Source of the DNA: Nitrosomonadales bacterium
GTDB taxonomy: Bacteria; Pseudomonadota; Gammaproteobacteria; Burkholderiales; Gallionellaceae
Length of the DNA: 64,000 nucleotides
NCBI GenBank assembly: GCA_023259055.1
Contig: JAHFQZ010000001.1
Location: 124,001-188,000, forward strand
Direction: 5' to 3'
This document shows positions 8,353-17,698 of the stretch, piece by piece. The first letter of the stretch is position 1, and each line of letters opens with the position of its first letter. The position numbers and the translations under genes are program-made. The notes beneath the pieces are model-generated. The model had not been told where the DNA came from, ran no database searches, and saw nothing but the letters and a program-made list of their open reading frames with translations.

Positions 8353-10512
8353 ATGTCGATCATGAAAAAGCTTGCAATCACATTCCTGCCTGCCTTGTGC
8401 TTCATTGCCGCTGCCCGCGCTGAAACTATCACTCTGCCATTGCAGAAGTTCACTGCATTGTCCAGCATGGAGATGCGCTGCACGAGTGGCACGCAGAGCG
8501 TGTCTATCCCCGTCCCTGACAGGTGGAAAATACGCAAGGCAGTTCTTTCCCTGCGTTATACGGTTTCGAACAATGTGCTTGGCGATCTCTCGCAGATGAC
8601 AGTCAGAATTAATGACGAGCCGATAGCGCAAACCAAGCTGAACCAGCAGAACCCAAGCGCATTGACCGACATCCAGATTCCCGTTACGCACTTGAAGCCG
8701 GGGTACAACACGCTTGATTTCGATGTGGTGCAGCATTATTTGCGCGGCCAATGCGAGCTCCCCTGCGGACCCGATTTGTGGACCAACATCAGCCTGATGG
8801 ATTCTACTTTGCAGATTGAATACGATTTAAAGCCGCTTCCGCTAAAGCTGGGAGAAGTCACCGGTTTGATCTTTGATGCCAAGCAATTCCCTGAGGCCGC
8901 CGTCAATATCGTTACCGAAAATACGAATCGAGACTCTGTAACCCTGGCAGCTATCGTAGCTTCGGGTATCGCCCGGCGCTTTGATTACCGCAAGGTCAAG
9001 TTCGGTTTTTCCAATCAGATAAAACAGGGCATGGACAATGTGCTGATCGGTTCTGAACAGTTTGCCAACAGCTTGGGATCATCGAACGGACAACCATCTG
9101 TTTCATCCGATGCGGGTCTATTGAGAATCTCGCATTTGCCAAACAACGCTGGCGGGGTAGATGACAAGCACGCCTTGCTGGTCATCACCGGTGAAAAATC
9201 GGCAGCGCTCAAAGTGGTTGCCGAAACGCTGGCCAGCATGACGTTGCCTTATCCCGGCACGGGGGAGATGAGCTCCTATGGGTTCAATATGTCGGACATC
9301 AGCATGTACAGCGGGCGTCAGACTATTACTGCGGACAAAACATATGATTTCAAAACGCTGAATCAATCGACGTATTCCTTCGAAGGTTTAAACCCCAATC
9401 CAATTATCCTGTCTTTTCGCCTTCCTCCGGACTTTTTGATCAAACAGAACCAATATGCAAAACTTTCGATAAACCTGTCTTATGGCGCCGGATTGCGGCC
9501 GGGGTCAGGGATCAACGTTGTGGTTAACGACAAACCTTTGCGTGCCATCCAGCTGGATGCGGTAGGCGGCAGTTATGTCGATGGATACAAAGTCGACATT
9601 CCGACCTATTTATTCAAACCGGGCGCAAACACGATCAGTTTCGCACCATCCTTCAATATGCAGGGACTTCAGTTGTGCGATGCAGTGCGCACAGACGGAT
9701 TGTTCGCAACCATTTATGAGAATTCAACGCTGTATTTCCCGAATATGCCGCATTTTGTCGAGCTGCCTAAAGTCGAACTGTTTGCACTCAACGGTTTCCC
9801 GTTCACCCGCTGGCCTGATGGTTTCGAGACCATTATTTATTTGCCGGAGCAGGATACCGCATCGATTGAAACCGCACTCAACGTGGCAGGTATGATCACC
9901 CAGAAAAATGGTTTCCCGCTTTTCAGCACCCAGGTCAGATTCGATGAACCCAAGGGCTGGAACGGCGAGCTTCTCGTGATCGGCAAAGCATCGTCTATTC
10001 CCAAATCCATTATGGATGCGGCACCAATGGGATTTACCGGCATTACCAATGTGCCTTATCCGGTTTCAAGAGGTTGGGACAGCGAGGCGGCAATTTCCAA
10101 CAGCAAGCAACAAAGCGGCTTGGGGCACGGTATCGGCGCGGTAATGGAATTCGAATCCGTATACAAGAAAGGGCGTACTATAATATTGCTGACAGCAGAA
10201 AGCGGTGAAGATCTTATGGTGCTAGGAGATGCAGTACTTGATCCGAATGTTCAGGGAAGCATGAAAGGAGATGCTGCCCTCATCGAACTGACTTCACCAA
10301 AATACAAAGTGACCTCCATGGCGGTGGGGAAAAAATACACCACGGGAGACAAAGGTGACGTTTCCTTTATCGACTCTTTCCTCCACGAATACCTTTATGC
10401 ATTCTATGGCCTGGTTGTCGTCCTCATCATTGCCTTGGCCATGTTTGGTTATAGGGGGCTGCGCCGCTATCGAGCAAAACGCGTGGAAGGAGAGCAGAAG
10501 CAACCTGCTTAG
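8353..10512 (+). CDS. bcsB: Cellulose synthase periplasmic subunit BcsB
   Basis: 719-residue partner of BcsA that guides glucan across the periplasm. The start is set at 8353 because TGGAG lies six bases upstream and the protein then begins MSIMKKLAITF, a good signal peptide cleaved near AAARA. A longer frame from 8323 overlaps bcsA and has no ribosome site. The body has the BcsB layout of two carbohydrate-binding/flavodoxin-like repeats. A single C-terminal membrane helix (YGLVVVLIIALAMFGY) is followed by a basic cytoplasmic tail, which is how BcsB docks on BcsA. It follows bcsA after 19 bases. Confidence 0.93.
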   Translation: MSIMKKLAITFLPALCFIAAARAETITLPLQKFTALSSMEMRCTSGTQSVSIPVPDRWKIRKAVLSLRYTVSNNVLGDLSQMTVRINDEPIAQTKLNQQNPSALTDIQIPVTHLKPGYNTLDFDVVQHYLRGQCELPCGPDLWTNISLMDSTLQIEYDLKPLPLKLGEVTGLIFDAKQFPEAAVNIVTENTNRDSVTLAAIVASGIARRFDYRKVKFGFSNQIKQGMDNVLIGSEQFANSLGSSNGQPSVSSDAGLLRISHLPNNAGGVDDKHALLVITGEKSAALKVVAETLASMTLPYPGTGEMSSYGFNMSDISMYSGRQTITADKTYDFKTLNQSTYSFEGLNPNPIILSFRLPPDFLIKQNQYAKLSINLSYGAGLRPGSGINVVVNDKPLRAIQLDAVGGSYVDGYKVDIPTYLFKPGANTISFAPSFNMQGLQLCDAVRTDGLFATIYENSTLYFPNMPHFVELPKVELFALNGFPFTRWPDGFETIIYLPEQDTASIETALNVAGMITQKNGFPLFSTQVRFDEPKGWNGELLVIGKASSIPKSIMDAAPMGFTGITNVPYPVSRGWDSEAAISNSKQQSGLGHGIGAVMEFESVYKKGRTIILLTAESGEDLMVLGDAVLDPNVQGSMKGDAALIELTSPKYKVTSMAVGKKYTTGDKGDVSFIDSFLHEYLYAFYGLVVVLIIALAMFGYRGLRRYRAKRVEGEQKQPA

Positions 10513-10538
10513 CAAATGAGTGCAATGTAATATGGGTT

Positions 10539-10566
10539 CCAGGCACCAATGCAAATGGGTGCCTGG
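10539..10566 (+). terminator. Hairpin after bcsB
   Basis: CCAGGCACC (10539-10547) pairs perfectly with GGTGCCTGG (10558-10566) over a 10-base loop. No U tract follows, so it may be an attenuator or mRNA stabiliser rather than a full terminator. It covers an upstream possible start codon (10549) of the next gene and argues for the later start at 10624. Confidence 0.45.
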
Positions 10567-10623
10567 TATAAGCGCTACGAAATCGCTATTTGTAATGCAT
10601 TATTGGATTTATATCTGCCAAGC

Positions 10624-13600
10624 ATGAACAACCTGTTTCGCCCAGCCATCTCGCTGATGAACAAACTGCGCTACCCCCACAAACTCATGGTGCTGGGGCT
10701 GATTTATCTCATCGCGGTTACGGTGTTGTTCTACAGCCTCTATACGATTCTTTCCCGGAATATTTACAGCTCGCGACGCCAACTGGAAGGCCTTGCTCTG
10801 ATCAAGCCGGTTTCCAGAACAATGCAGCTCATGCAGCAACATCGCGGGCTGGAGTTGGGTTTGATTGACGGCAACGAATCGATGCGAAAGGCACACAATG
10901 CCAAGGAAAACGATATAGATGCAGCTCTTGACGAGCTGGAACGGCAACTGCCTCCGGATTTATCTTCAGGCGAAGAGTGGAAAAATATCAAAACTCACTG
11001 GGAAGGCCTGCGTGAAGGCAGGTTTACCGGGACATCGGAAGAAAGTTTTGCCACGCATACCGAATTGATCAACCGGTTGCAGATATTCATGGTGAGCATT
11101 GCCGATCTGCGCGGCCTGACTCTTGAGACTGATATCGGCATATATTATTCAATTGAGACTGCCATCAGCGCGCTGCCGAGAGCGCTGGAAAGAATGGGGC
11201 AAATACGCGCTTATGGCACTGGTATCCTGGCATCGAATCAGGCTTCAGGTCTTCAGCAGCACAAGATACTTGAGTTGATCACCGAGCTCAGGAACACGAC
11301 CCACCTACTCGTCATCAACCTGAATAAGACCGGCCAATACAATCCTGGAATGCAGGATCGACTATCCCATGTATCCGGGGATATTGACAAATTGGAACAG
11401 CAAATTACCGGCATATTAATCTCAAACGTTCTAACCAAAAATTTTTTGGTTTCCTCAGAAAAATTTTACCTGTTAACTACCGAGGTAATCGACGAAGGTT
11501 ACGAGCAGCTGTATCAGACCTTGTTGCCAACGACCGAGGTATTGATCAAAGCACGCATCCAGCGCGAAAAGAACGTACTGTTCGTTATCGGCGGAATCGC
11601 ATTGCTGTTATTGCTGGCAGCCTGCTACTTAATCATCGGCGGGTACTATTCGATGATCGACGGCATCCGATCGCTTGTTCGTTCGGCGCAAAATTTTGCC
11701 CGAGGTGACATGAGCGAGCGCGTCCGTCTGGATTCGCGCGATGAGCTCAGGCAGGTTGGCGACAGCTTCAATGAAATGGCCGACGGATTCAACTCGCTAC
11801 TGATAGCCCGTCTCGAGGGCAAGGAACGTTTGTTGTCCATCGTTAACACCTCGCTGGATGCATTGATTCAGATGGACTCCAATGGTCTTATCACCGGCTG
11901 GAATAATCAGGCCCAAATGTATTTTGGCTGGGCCTATGAGGAAGCTGTCGGCCGCGAACTGAGCAAAACGATCATCCCGCCCCGCTACCGCGAGGCCCAC
12001 AATCGGGGCTTTAAACGCTATTTGGCCTCGGGTGAAGGTCTTGTTCTTGATACGCGCCTCGAAACGACCGGGTTGCACCGCGACGGCCATGAGTTTGCGA
12101 TTGAAATGTCGGTGTCCGCAATCAGGACAGCGGGTGCGGTTGAATTCAACGCTTTCATCCGCGACATCACCGATCGCAAGCAGTCTGAAAACTCCTTGCG
12201 CAAACTTTCTCAAGCCGTGGAACAAAGCCACAGCTCGATTTTCATTACCGACCTGGATGCGAATATCGAATACGCCAATGACGCCTTTTTAAAAACGACC
12301 GGCTACAGTCTTGGCGAGGTCATCGGGAAAAATCCGCGTCTGTTGGGTTCCGGTAAAACACCCAAGGCAATCTATGCCGACATGTGGGCAAAAATAACCA
12401 GGGGTGAAATATGGGAAGGCGAACTCATCAACCGGCGCAAGGACCGCAGTGAATATACCGATTCGACGAAAATATCCCCGTTGCGGCAACCGGATGGAAG
12501 CATCACCCATTATCTGGCGCTCAAGGAAGACATCACCCATCGCAAACTGGCGGAAGAAGAAATCCAGCAATTGGCCTTTTTCGATCCGCTCACCAAGCTG
12601 CCCAACCGCCGGCTGCTGATGGACCGGCTGCAACAGGCGCTGGCTGCCACAACCCGTGGCGGAGAACATAGGGCGCTGTTATTCATCGATCTGGACAATT
12701 TCAAAACACTCAACGACAGCCTCGGTCATGGCATAGGCGACCTGTTGCTCCGGCAAGTCGCACAGCGGCTTACCGGGTGCGTACGCGAAGGCGATACCGT
12801 ATCGCGTCTGGGTGGAGATGAGTTCGTGGTGATGCTGGGAAACCTGAGCGAAAATTTCCAGGAAGCCGCCTTCCAGAGCGAGGCCATTGGCGAAAAGATC
12901 ATTGCCTCCCTCAATCAGCCTTACCTGCTTGCCGGCCACGATTGCCACAGCACCCCGAGCATCGGCATCACGCTGTTTGCCGATCATCAATCAACCGCCG
13001 AAGAAGTAATGAAGCGGGCAGACATCTCAATGTATCAGGCCAAGAAGGACGGGCGCAACACGATACGTTTTTATGACCCGGCCGTGCAGGCGGCGGTCAC
13101 CGCGCGTGCTGCATTGGAGACAGATTTGCGCCATGCGCTGGAAAACAGTCAATTCCAGCTTTATTACCAGGTGCAGGTAGACGAAATAAATCAGGCTATC
13201 GGCGCAGAAGCACTGTTGCGCTGGGAGCATCCGAAAATTGGCATGGTGCCGCCGATGCAGTTCATCCCGCTGGCTGAAGAAACCGGACTCATTCTGCCAA
13301 TCGGTAAATGGATATTGGAAACAGCCTGCAAACAAATCAAAAAATGGGAGTCAAGCCCTCACACACGCAATCTGCAGCTTGCGGTCAATATCAGCGCAAG
13401 GCAATTCCACCAGGCCGGTTTCGTTGCGCAAGTATGCGAAATCATCAAACAAACCACTATCAATCCAGCTCACCTCGAGCTTGAATTGACCGAAAGCATG
13501 GTACTCAGCGATATTGCCGACACAATTGACAAGATGCAAGCACTGAGAAAAATTGGGGTGCGTTTTTCCCTGGATGATTTTGGCACAGGGTATTCATCAC

Positions 13601-13878
13601 TGTCTTATCTGACCCGGCTTCCGCTCAATCAGTTGAAGATAGACCAGTCATTCGTGCGCAACATCGGCACAAAACATACTGATGCGGTGATTGTTCAAAC
13701 CATTGTCGGCATGGCCAACAATCTGGGCATGGAGGTAATTGCAGAAGGCGTGGAAACACAGTCCCAACGAGATTTCCTTCAGGACATCGGATGCCTGCTC
13801 TTTCAGGGATTCTTATTCAGCAAACCGGTGCCCATGGAAGAGTTTGAGAAAAAACTTATGGCATCTTTTACAAAATAA
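10624..13878 (+). CDS. HAMP-PAS-PAS-GGDEF-EAL membrane c-di-GMP enzyme
   Basis: About 1084 residues from the chosen start (MNNLFRPAISLMNKL); the frame is open from 10549, but that start lies in a hairpin. Membrane helices near residues 23-45 and 319-342 flank a helical periplasmic sensor. A HAMP, two PAS domains and a GGDEF domain follow, with an intact GGDEF signature (from Gly730) and an RxxD product-inhibition site five residues before it (REGD). The EAL domain has EALLRW (Glu862), NISARQF, ELTES, DDFGTGYSSL, KIDQSF and AEGVET, so both synthase and phosphodiesterase residues are kept. It follows bcsB and probably sets the c-di-GMP level read by the two BcsA PilZ domains (inference). Confidence 0.92.
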   Translation: MNNLFRPAISLMNKLRYPHKLMVLGLIYLIAVTVLFYSLYTILSRNIYSSRRQLEGLALIKPVSRTMQLMQQHRGLELGLIDGNESMRKAHNAKENDIDAALDELERQLPPDLSSGEEWKNIKTHWEGLREGRFTGTSEESFATHTELINRLQIFMVSIADLRGLTLETDIGIYYSIETAISALPRALERMGQIRAYGTGILASNQASGLQQHKILELITELRNTTHLLVINLNKTGQYNPGMQDRLSHVSGDIDKLEQQITGILISNVLTKNFLVSSEKFYLLTTEVIDEGYEQLYQTLLPTTEVLIKARIQREKNVLFVIGGIALLLLLAACYLIIGGYYSMIDGIRSLVRSAQNFARGDMSERVRLDSRDELRQVGDSFNEMADGFNSLLIARLEGKERLLSIVNTSLDALIQMDSNGLITGWNNQAQMYFGWAYEEAVGRELSKTIIPPRYREAHNRGFKRYLASGEGLVLDTRLETTGLHRDGHEFAIEMSVSAIRTAGAVEFNAFIRDITDRKQSENSLRKLSQAVEQSHSSIFITDLDANIEYANDAFLKTTGYSLGEVIGKNPRLLGSGKTPKAIYADMWAKITRGEIWEGELINRRKDRSEYTDSTKISPLRQPDGSITHYLALKEDITHRKLAEEEIQQLAFFDPLTKLPNRRLLMDRLQQALAATTRGGEHRALLFIDLDNFKTLNDSLGHGIGDLLLRQVAQRLTGCVREGDTVSRLGGDEFVVMLGNLSENFQEAAFQSEAIGEKIIASLNQPYLLAGHDCHSTPSIGITLFADHQSTAEEVMKRADISMYQAKKDGRNTIRFYDPAVQAAVTARAALETDLRHALENSQFQLYYQVQVDEINQAIGAEALLRWEHPKIGMVPPMQFIPLAEETGLILPIGKWILETACKQIKKWESSPHTRNLQLAVNISARQFHQAGFVAQVCEIIKQTTINPAHLELELTESMVLSDIADTIDKMQALRKIGVRFSLDDFGTGYSSLSYLTRLPLNQLKIDQSFVRNIGTKHTDAVIVQTIVGMANNLGMEVIAEGVETQSQRDFLQDIGCLLFQGFLFSKPVPMEEFEKKLMASFTK

Positions 13879-13986
13879 GAATGCGCAGGGAATTTCTACG
13901 CTTGATTCAGGAAATTATTTGTCTTTCCATAATCAATAACAATTTCAGGTAAGCGCAATAGCTGGGAAATCCCCGCTACCCACCAC

Positions 13987-15891
13987 CTACCTTCCCTCCA
14001 GCTCCTCCCAACGCGCCATCACCGCCGATATTTCCGCCTCGATTTCCTCGGTGCGCATTTGCAGTTGCTTGGCGCGTTTCGGATCGTTGCGAAAGATGGC
14101 GCCGTCCGCAAAATGCGCAGTGATATCGATCTGCTCGCGCTCCAGTGCCTCGATGCGCTTGTGCAACTCTTCCAGTTCGCGCGCGTCCTTGAAGCTGAGC
14201 TTGCTGGCGGGCTTCGCTTTTTCGGCTGCGACAACAGCCGCGCGCGGTGGCGTGGAAACGGCGGGCTTGGCAGCCGCAACGGTAGCCTGATATTTTTTCA
14301 CGCGCACCCAGTCCTCATAGCCGCCGGCATATTCGATCAGCTTGCCGTCGCCCTCAAACGCGATCACCTGTGTCACCACGTTGTCGAGAAACGCGCGGTC
14401 ATGGCTGACCAGAAACAGCGTGCCGTCATAGTTCGCCAATAATTCTTCAAGCAGTTCCAGCGTCTCGATATCGAGGTCATTGGTCGGCTCGTCGAGCACC
14501 AACACATTTGAAGGCTGGGTGAACAATCGCGCCAGCAGCAGGCGGTTGCGCTCGCCACCGGAGCAACTCTTGACCGGCGAACGGGCGCGCTCCGGCGGGA
14601 ACAGGAAATCGCCGAGATAGCTGATGACATGCTTCTTCTGCCCGCCGATTTCGACAAAATCCGAGCCTTGGCTGATGGTGTCGGCCAGCGTCGCTTCGTC
14701 ATTCAACTGCTCGCGCAACTGGTCGAAATACGCCACTGAAATTTTTGTGCCGAGCTTCACCTGCCCGCTGTCCGGCTGCAACTCGCCGAGAATGATCTTG
14801 AGCAGCGTGCTTTTCCCCGCGCCGTTCGGCCCGAGCAGGCCGATCTTGTCGCCGCGCTGGATGCGGCAGGAAAAATCGTCGATGATCCTGCGCCCGCCAT
14901 ACGACTTGCTGACATTCTCAAGTTCCGCCACCAGCTTGCCGGAGCGCTCGCCAGCATCCACGCTCATCTCGACCTTGCCGAGTTTTTCACGGCGCGCCGC
15001 ACGGTCGCGGCGCAATTGTTCCAAGCGCAGCACGCGGCCTTCATTGCGTACACGGCGCGCTTTGACGCCTTGGCGTATCCACACTTCTTCCTGCGCCAGC
15101 ACCTTGTCGAACTTGGCGTTCACTACCGCCTCGTCGCTCAACATGCGTTCCTTGATCGCCTGATAGGCGGAAAAGTTTCCGGGGAAGCTCGCCAGTTTGC
15201 CGCGATCCAGTTCGAGGATACGCGTGGCGACGTTATCCAGAAAACGCCGGTCGTGGGTGACGAACAGCACCGCACCGACAAAGTTGTTCAGCAGCCCTTC
15301 CAGCCATTCAATAGATGCAAAATCCAGATGATTGGTCGGCTCATCGAGAATCAGCACATCCGGCTCGGCTACCAGAGCCTGAGCCAACGCTACGCGCTTG
15401 CGCTGCCCGCCGGACAGTTCGCCGATGCGCTTGTCGGCATCCAGGTCCAGTTTTGCAATGGTAGTCTCGATGCGCGCCTGCATCGACCAGCCGTCCTGCG
15501 CTTCGAGTTGCGTCTGCAGGTGCTGCATTTTTTCCAGCAGCACCTCCACGTCCGCATCGGGTTCGGATAATTGATGGGAGACATGGTGGTAATCGCTGAG
15601 CAGCGTATGCAACTCGCCCAGGCCCTGCGCTACCGCATCGAACACCGTGTCGCCGGAAGCCAGCACCGGCTCCTGGCTGACGTAGCAAATCCGCGCGGTC
15701 GGTGCGCGCCACACCAGCCCGTCATCGAGATTCCCCTGCCCGGCCAACACGCGCATCATGCTCGACTTGCCGCCGCCGTTGCGCCCGATCAGCCCGACGC
15801 GCTCGCCCTCATCAAGCTGGAAATCGGCGTGGTCGAGCAGCGCGACGTGCCCGAATGCAAGGCTCGCCTTGTCTAATATAATGATTGGCAT
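13987..15891 (-). CDS. uup: ABC-F ATPase Uup
   Basis: 634-residue cytoplasmic protein with two ABC ATPase domains and no membrane segment. Walker A motifs are GRNGGGKSS and GPNGAGKST, signatures are LSGGQRKR and CSGGERNR, and Walker B motifs read LILDEPTNHLD and LVLDEPTNDLD. The ABC-F linker lies between the domains. The tail (about 540-634) is an Ala/Lys-rich stretch followed by a coiled coil, the DNA/ribosome-binding tail that separates Uup from EttA and matches E. coli Uup in length (635). Uup acts on ribosomes and influences transposon precise excision. It stands alone, convergent with the GGDEF-EAL gene. Confidence 0.9.
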   Translation of the reverse strand: MPIIILDKASLAFGHVALLDHADFQLDEGERVGLIGRNGGGKSSMMRVLAGQGNLDDGLVWRAPTARICYVSQEPVLASGDTVFDAVAQGLGELHTLLSDYHHVSHQLSEPDADVEVLLEKMQHLQTQLEAQDGWSMQARIETTIAKLDLDADKRIGELSGGQRKRVALAQALVAEPDVLILDEPTNHLDFASIEWLEGLLNNFVGAVLFVTHDRRFLDNVATRILELDRGKLASFPGNFSAYQAIKERMLSDEAVVNAKFDKVLAQEEVWIRQGVKARRVRNEGRVLRLEQLRRDRAARREKLGKVEMSVDAGERSGKLVAELENVSKSYGGRRIIDDFSCRIQRGDKIGLLGPNGAGKSTLLKIILGELQPDSGQVKLGTKISVAYFDQLREQLNDEATLADTISQGSDFVEIGGQKKHVISYLGDFLFPPERARSPVKSCSGGERNRLLLARLFTQPSNVLVLDEPTNDLDIETLELLEELLANYDGTLFLVSHDRAFLDNVVTQVIAFEGDGKLIEYAGGYEDWVRVKKYQATVAAAKPAVSTPPRAAVVAAEKAKPASKLSFKDARELEELHKRIEALEREQIDITAHFADGAIFRNDPKRAKQLQMRTEEIEAEISAVMARWEELEGR

Positions 15892-15970
15892 AAGTGAAAG
15901 TTACTTGTTGAAATTAAGCGATTAATTGGATAGAGCAGATTAATAAATAATTTATTAAAACCAGGACAAA

Positions 15971-17146
15971 TCATGCCGGGTCATTAAAACTCCAGAAGCG
16001 CAGCAACAGCGCGCTAAGCAAGGCCAATACTCCGGCAAACAAAAATGCGACACCCGCATTCCAGTAATGCCATACAGTACCGAACAGCACTCCGGCGGGT
16101 ATGGCGCTCAGGCCGACGGCGAGATGATACCAGCCAAACGCCGTGCCGCGCTCGTGTTCATCGGCGTACAGGCTGATCAATGCGCGTTCCGAGCCCTCGC
16201 CGAGGCCGGTCAGCAAACCGTATAGCACGGTGCAAACCCACAATGCATTGCCATGCTCAACCAGTCCGAGCGCAGCAAAACTCACGGCATAACCCGACCA
16301 ACTGACAAGACTCAAACGGCGCATGCCGAATATATCCGCCATGCGCCCGCCAAGCAGCGAGGCCCCGGATTTAGTGAGATTCAGCACCGCCCACAACAGC
16401 AGCAACTGCACCATGCTCATGCCCAGCTCATTGCCGCGCAGTAAAATGAAACTCTCCGAAACGCGCGCAAACGTGAACAACACCAGCACCAGCAAATAGC
16501 GGCGCATGTTGAGCGCGAGCGACGACCAATCCAGCGGCGCGTGCAGTTTTTCCTCTTCCACTTCCAGGCGCGGCGGTTCGCGCACGCCAAAGATCAGCAC
16601 CAGCAATACCAGCACGCCCGGCACCACCGACCAAAAAATCACCTCGCTCACCGGCCAGTGCATCCAGCTTAACGCCGCAACGGCAAGCAATGTGCCGCCC
16701 AATGCACCTGCGTTATCCATTGCGCGATGAAAGCCGTAGGCTAAGCCATGAATGGCGGGATGCGTGCTATCCGCCAGCATCGCGTCGCGCGGCGCATTAC
16801 GCAAGCCTTTGCCGGCGCGATCCATACTGCGCAGCAGCAGCAACGCGCCCCAACTCGACACCAGACCCAACAGCGGCCGCGTTAGATTGGACAGGCTATA
16901 GCCCCACACCATCAATTCTTTGCGCCGTCCGCTTTTGCCGTCGGAGTAACGCCCCGCCCACAGCTTGAGAAAGCTTGCCGCCGCATCCGCTACCCCTTCA
17001 ACCAATCCCAAAATCACCGGCCCCGCGCCCAGTACGGTGGCAATCAGGATCGGAATGAATGGTGTCACCATTTCCGAAGCCAGGTCGTTAAAAAAACTGA
17101 CCAGGCCGATGGCAATCACGGTGCCGGGCAATTTATGTTTTTTCAT
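15971..17146 (-). CDS. Major facilitator superfamily transporter
   Basis: 391 residues with about twelve hydrophobic helices. The loop after helix 2 reads GRYSDGKSGRRKE, the MFS A-motif position, and RSMDRAGKGLRNAPRDAM lies in the first half. The family is widespread and mostly uncharacterised; the substrate cannot be read from the sequence. No cognate enzyme or regulator is adjacent. It is separated from uup by 79 bases and may share transcription with it. Confidence 0.85.
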   Translation of the reverse strand: MKKHKLPGTVIAIGLVSFFNDLASEMVTPFIPILIATVLGAGPVILGLVEGVADAAASFLKLWAGRYSDGKSGRRKELMVWGYSLSNLTRPLLGLVSSWGALLLLRSMDRAGKGLRNAPRDAMLADSTHPAIHGLAYGFHRAMDNAGALGGTLLAVAALSWMHWPVSEVIFWSVVPGVLVLLVLIFGVREPPRLEVEEEKLHAPLDWSSLALNMRRYLLVLVLFTFARVSESFILLRGNELGMSMVQLLLLWAVLNLTKSGASLLGGRMADIFGMRRLSLVSWSGYAVSFAALGLVEHGNALWVCTVLYGLLTGLGEGSERALISLYADEHERGTAFGWYHLAVGLSAIPAGVLFGTVWHYWNAGVAFLFAGVLALLSALLLRFWSFNDPA

Positions 17147-17184
17147 GATTGTGCTATCAAGCGGGTTCTGATTATGCGGAATTT

Positions 17185-17327
17185 ACAGGGTGTTGAAAAA
17201 CGTAGCGAGCGATGGCAGAACAAGGCGCGAAAGGGCAAAAAAGCGGAGTTTACATTAAGTAAATGAGCATTTTTAGCCCTTGAGCAACGCAGTTATGCCA
17301 AGCGCAGTAGTTTTTCGACGCCCTGTT
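17185..17327. repeat. 143-bp imperfect palindrome (MITE-like)
   Basis: Terminal arms ACAGGGTGTTGAAAAAC (17185-17201) and GTTTTTCGACGCCCTGT (inside 17310-17327) are inverted with two mismatches. The interior also pairs imperfectly around GTTTACATTAAGTAAAT, giving one long hairpin. There is no ORF. The size and architecture suggest a non-autonomous mobile element beside a tRNA gene. Confidence 0.7.
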
Positions 17328-17364
17328 AAGCTAGAATGCGCCCCTGCTTCTGTAGTCTCAAGTT

Positions 17365-17439
17365 GTCCCCGTAGTTAAATGGATATAACCGGCCCCTCCT
17401 AAGGGTCAATTACAGGTTCGATTCCTGTCGAGGACACCA
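17365..17439 (+). tRNA. tRNA-Arg (anticodon CCU)
   Basis: Full cloverleaf of 75 bases including an encoded CCA (17437-17439). The acceptor stem GTCCCCG pairs with CGAGGAC, with one C-A mismatch. The anticodon stem is GGCCC/GGGTC with loop CTCCTAA, placing CCT at 17398-17400. The T arm reads ACAGGTTCGATTCCTGT. It decodes AGG. Confidence 0.95.
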
Positions 17440-17522
17440 GTTTTTTGAGCTTCATCTTCTCTTCGTGCCGTGGTCAACTTCTCGCCTGATTAGCACCAAT
17501 TTCAGTTGCACATTAAAAGAGC

Positions 17523-17619
17523 CGTCATTGCGAGCGAAGCGCGGCAATCCAGTTAATCAAAAATGCCTTAATCATAGAAGCATCTGGATTGCCACGTCGC
17601 TTTGCTCCTAGCAATGACG
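17523..17619. repeat. REP-like inverted repeat (CGTCATTGCGAG type)
   Basis: The left arm CGTCATTGCGAGCGAAG and the right arm ending GCTCCTAGCAATGACG enclose a second inner pair, GGCAATCCAG / CTGGATTGCC. The result is an imperfect palindrome of 97 bases. Similar repeats are common between genes in many bacteria. It lies between the tRNA and the end of the aldolase gene. Confidence 0.7.
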
Positions 17620-17698
17620 TGTGATGAACTCAATGGCTATTCAGGACTTCCCAAGTTCGAAGAGCTTACCTTTGGAGCAAGACCTTTCATGTTAACCC

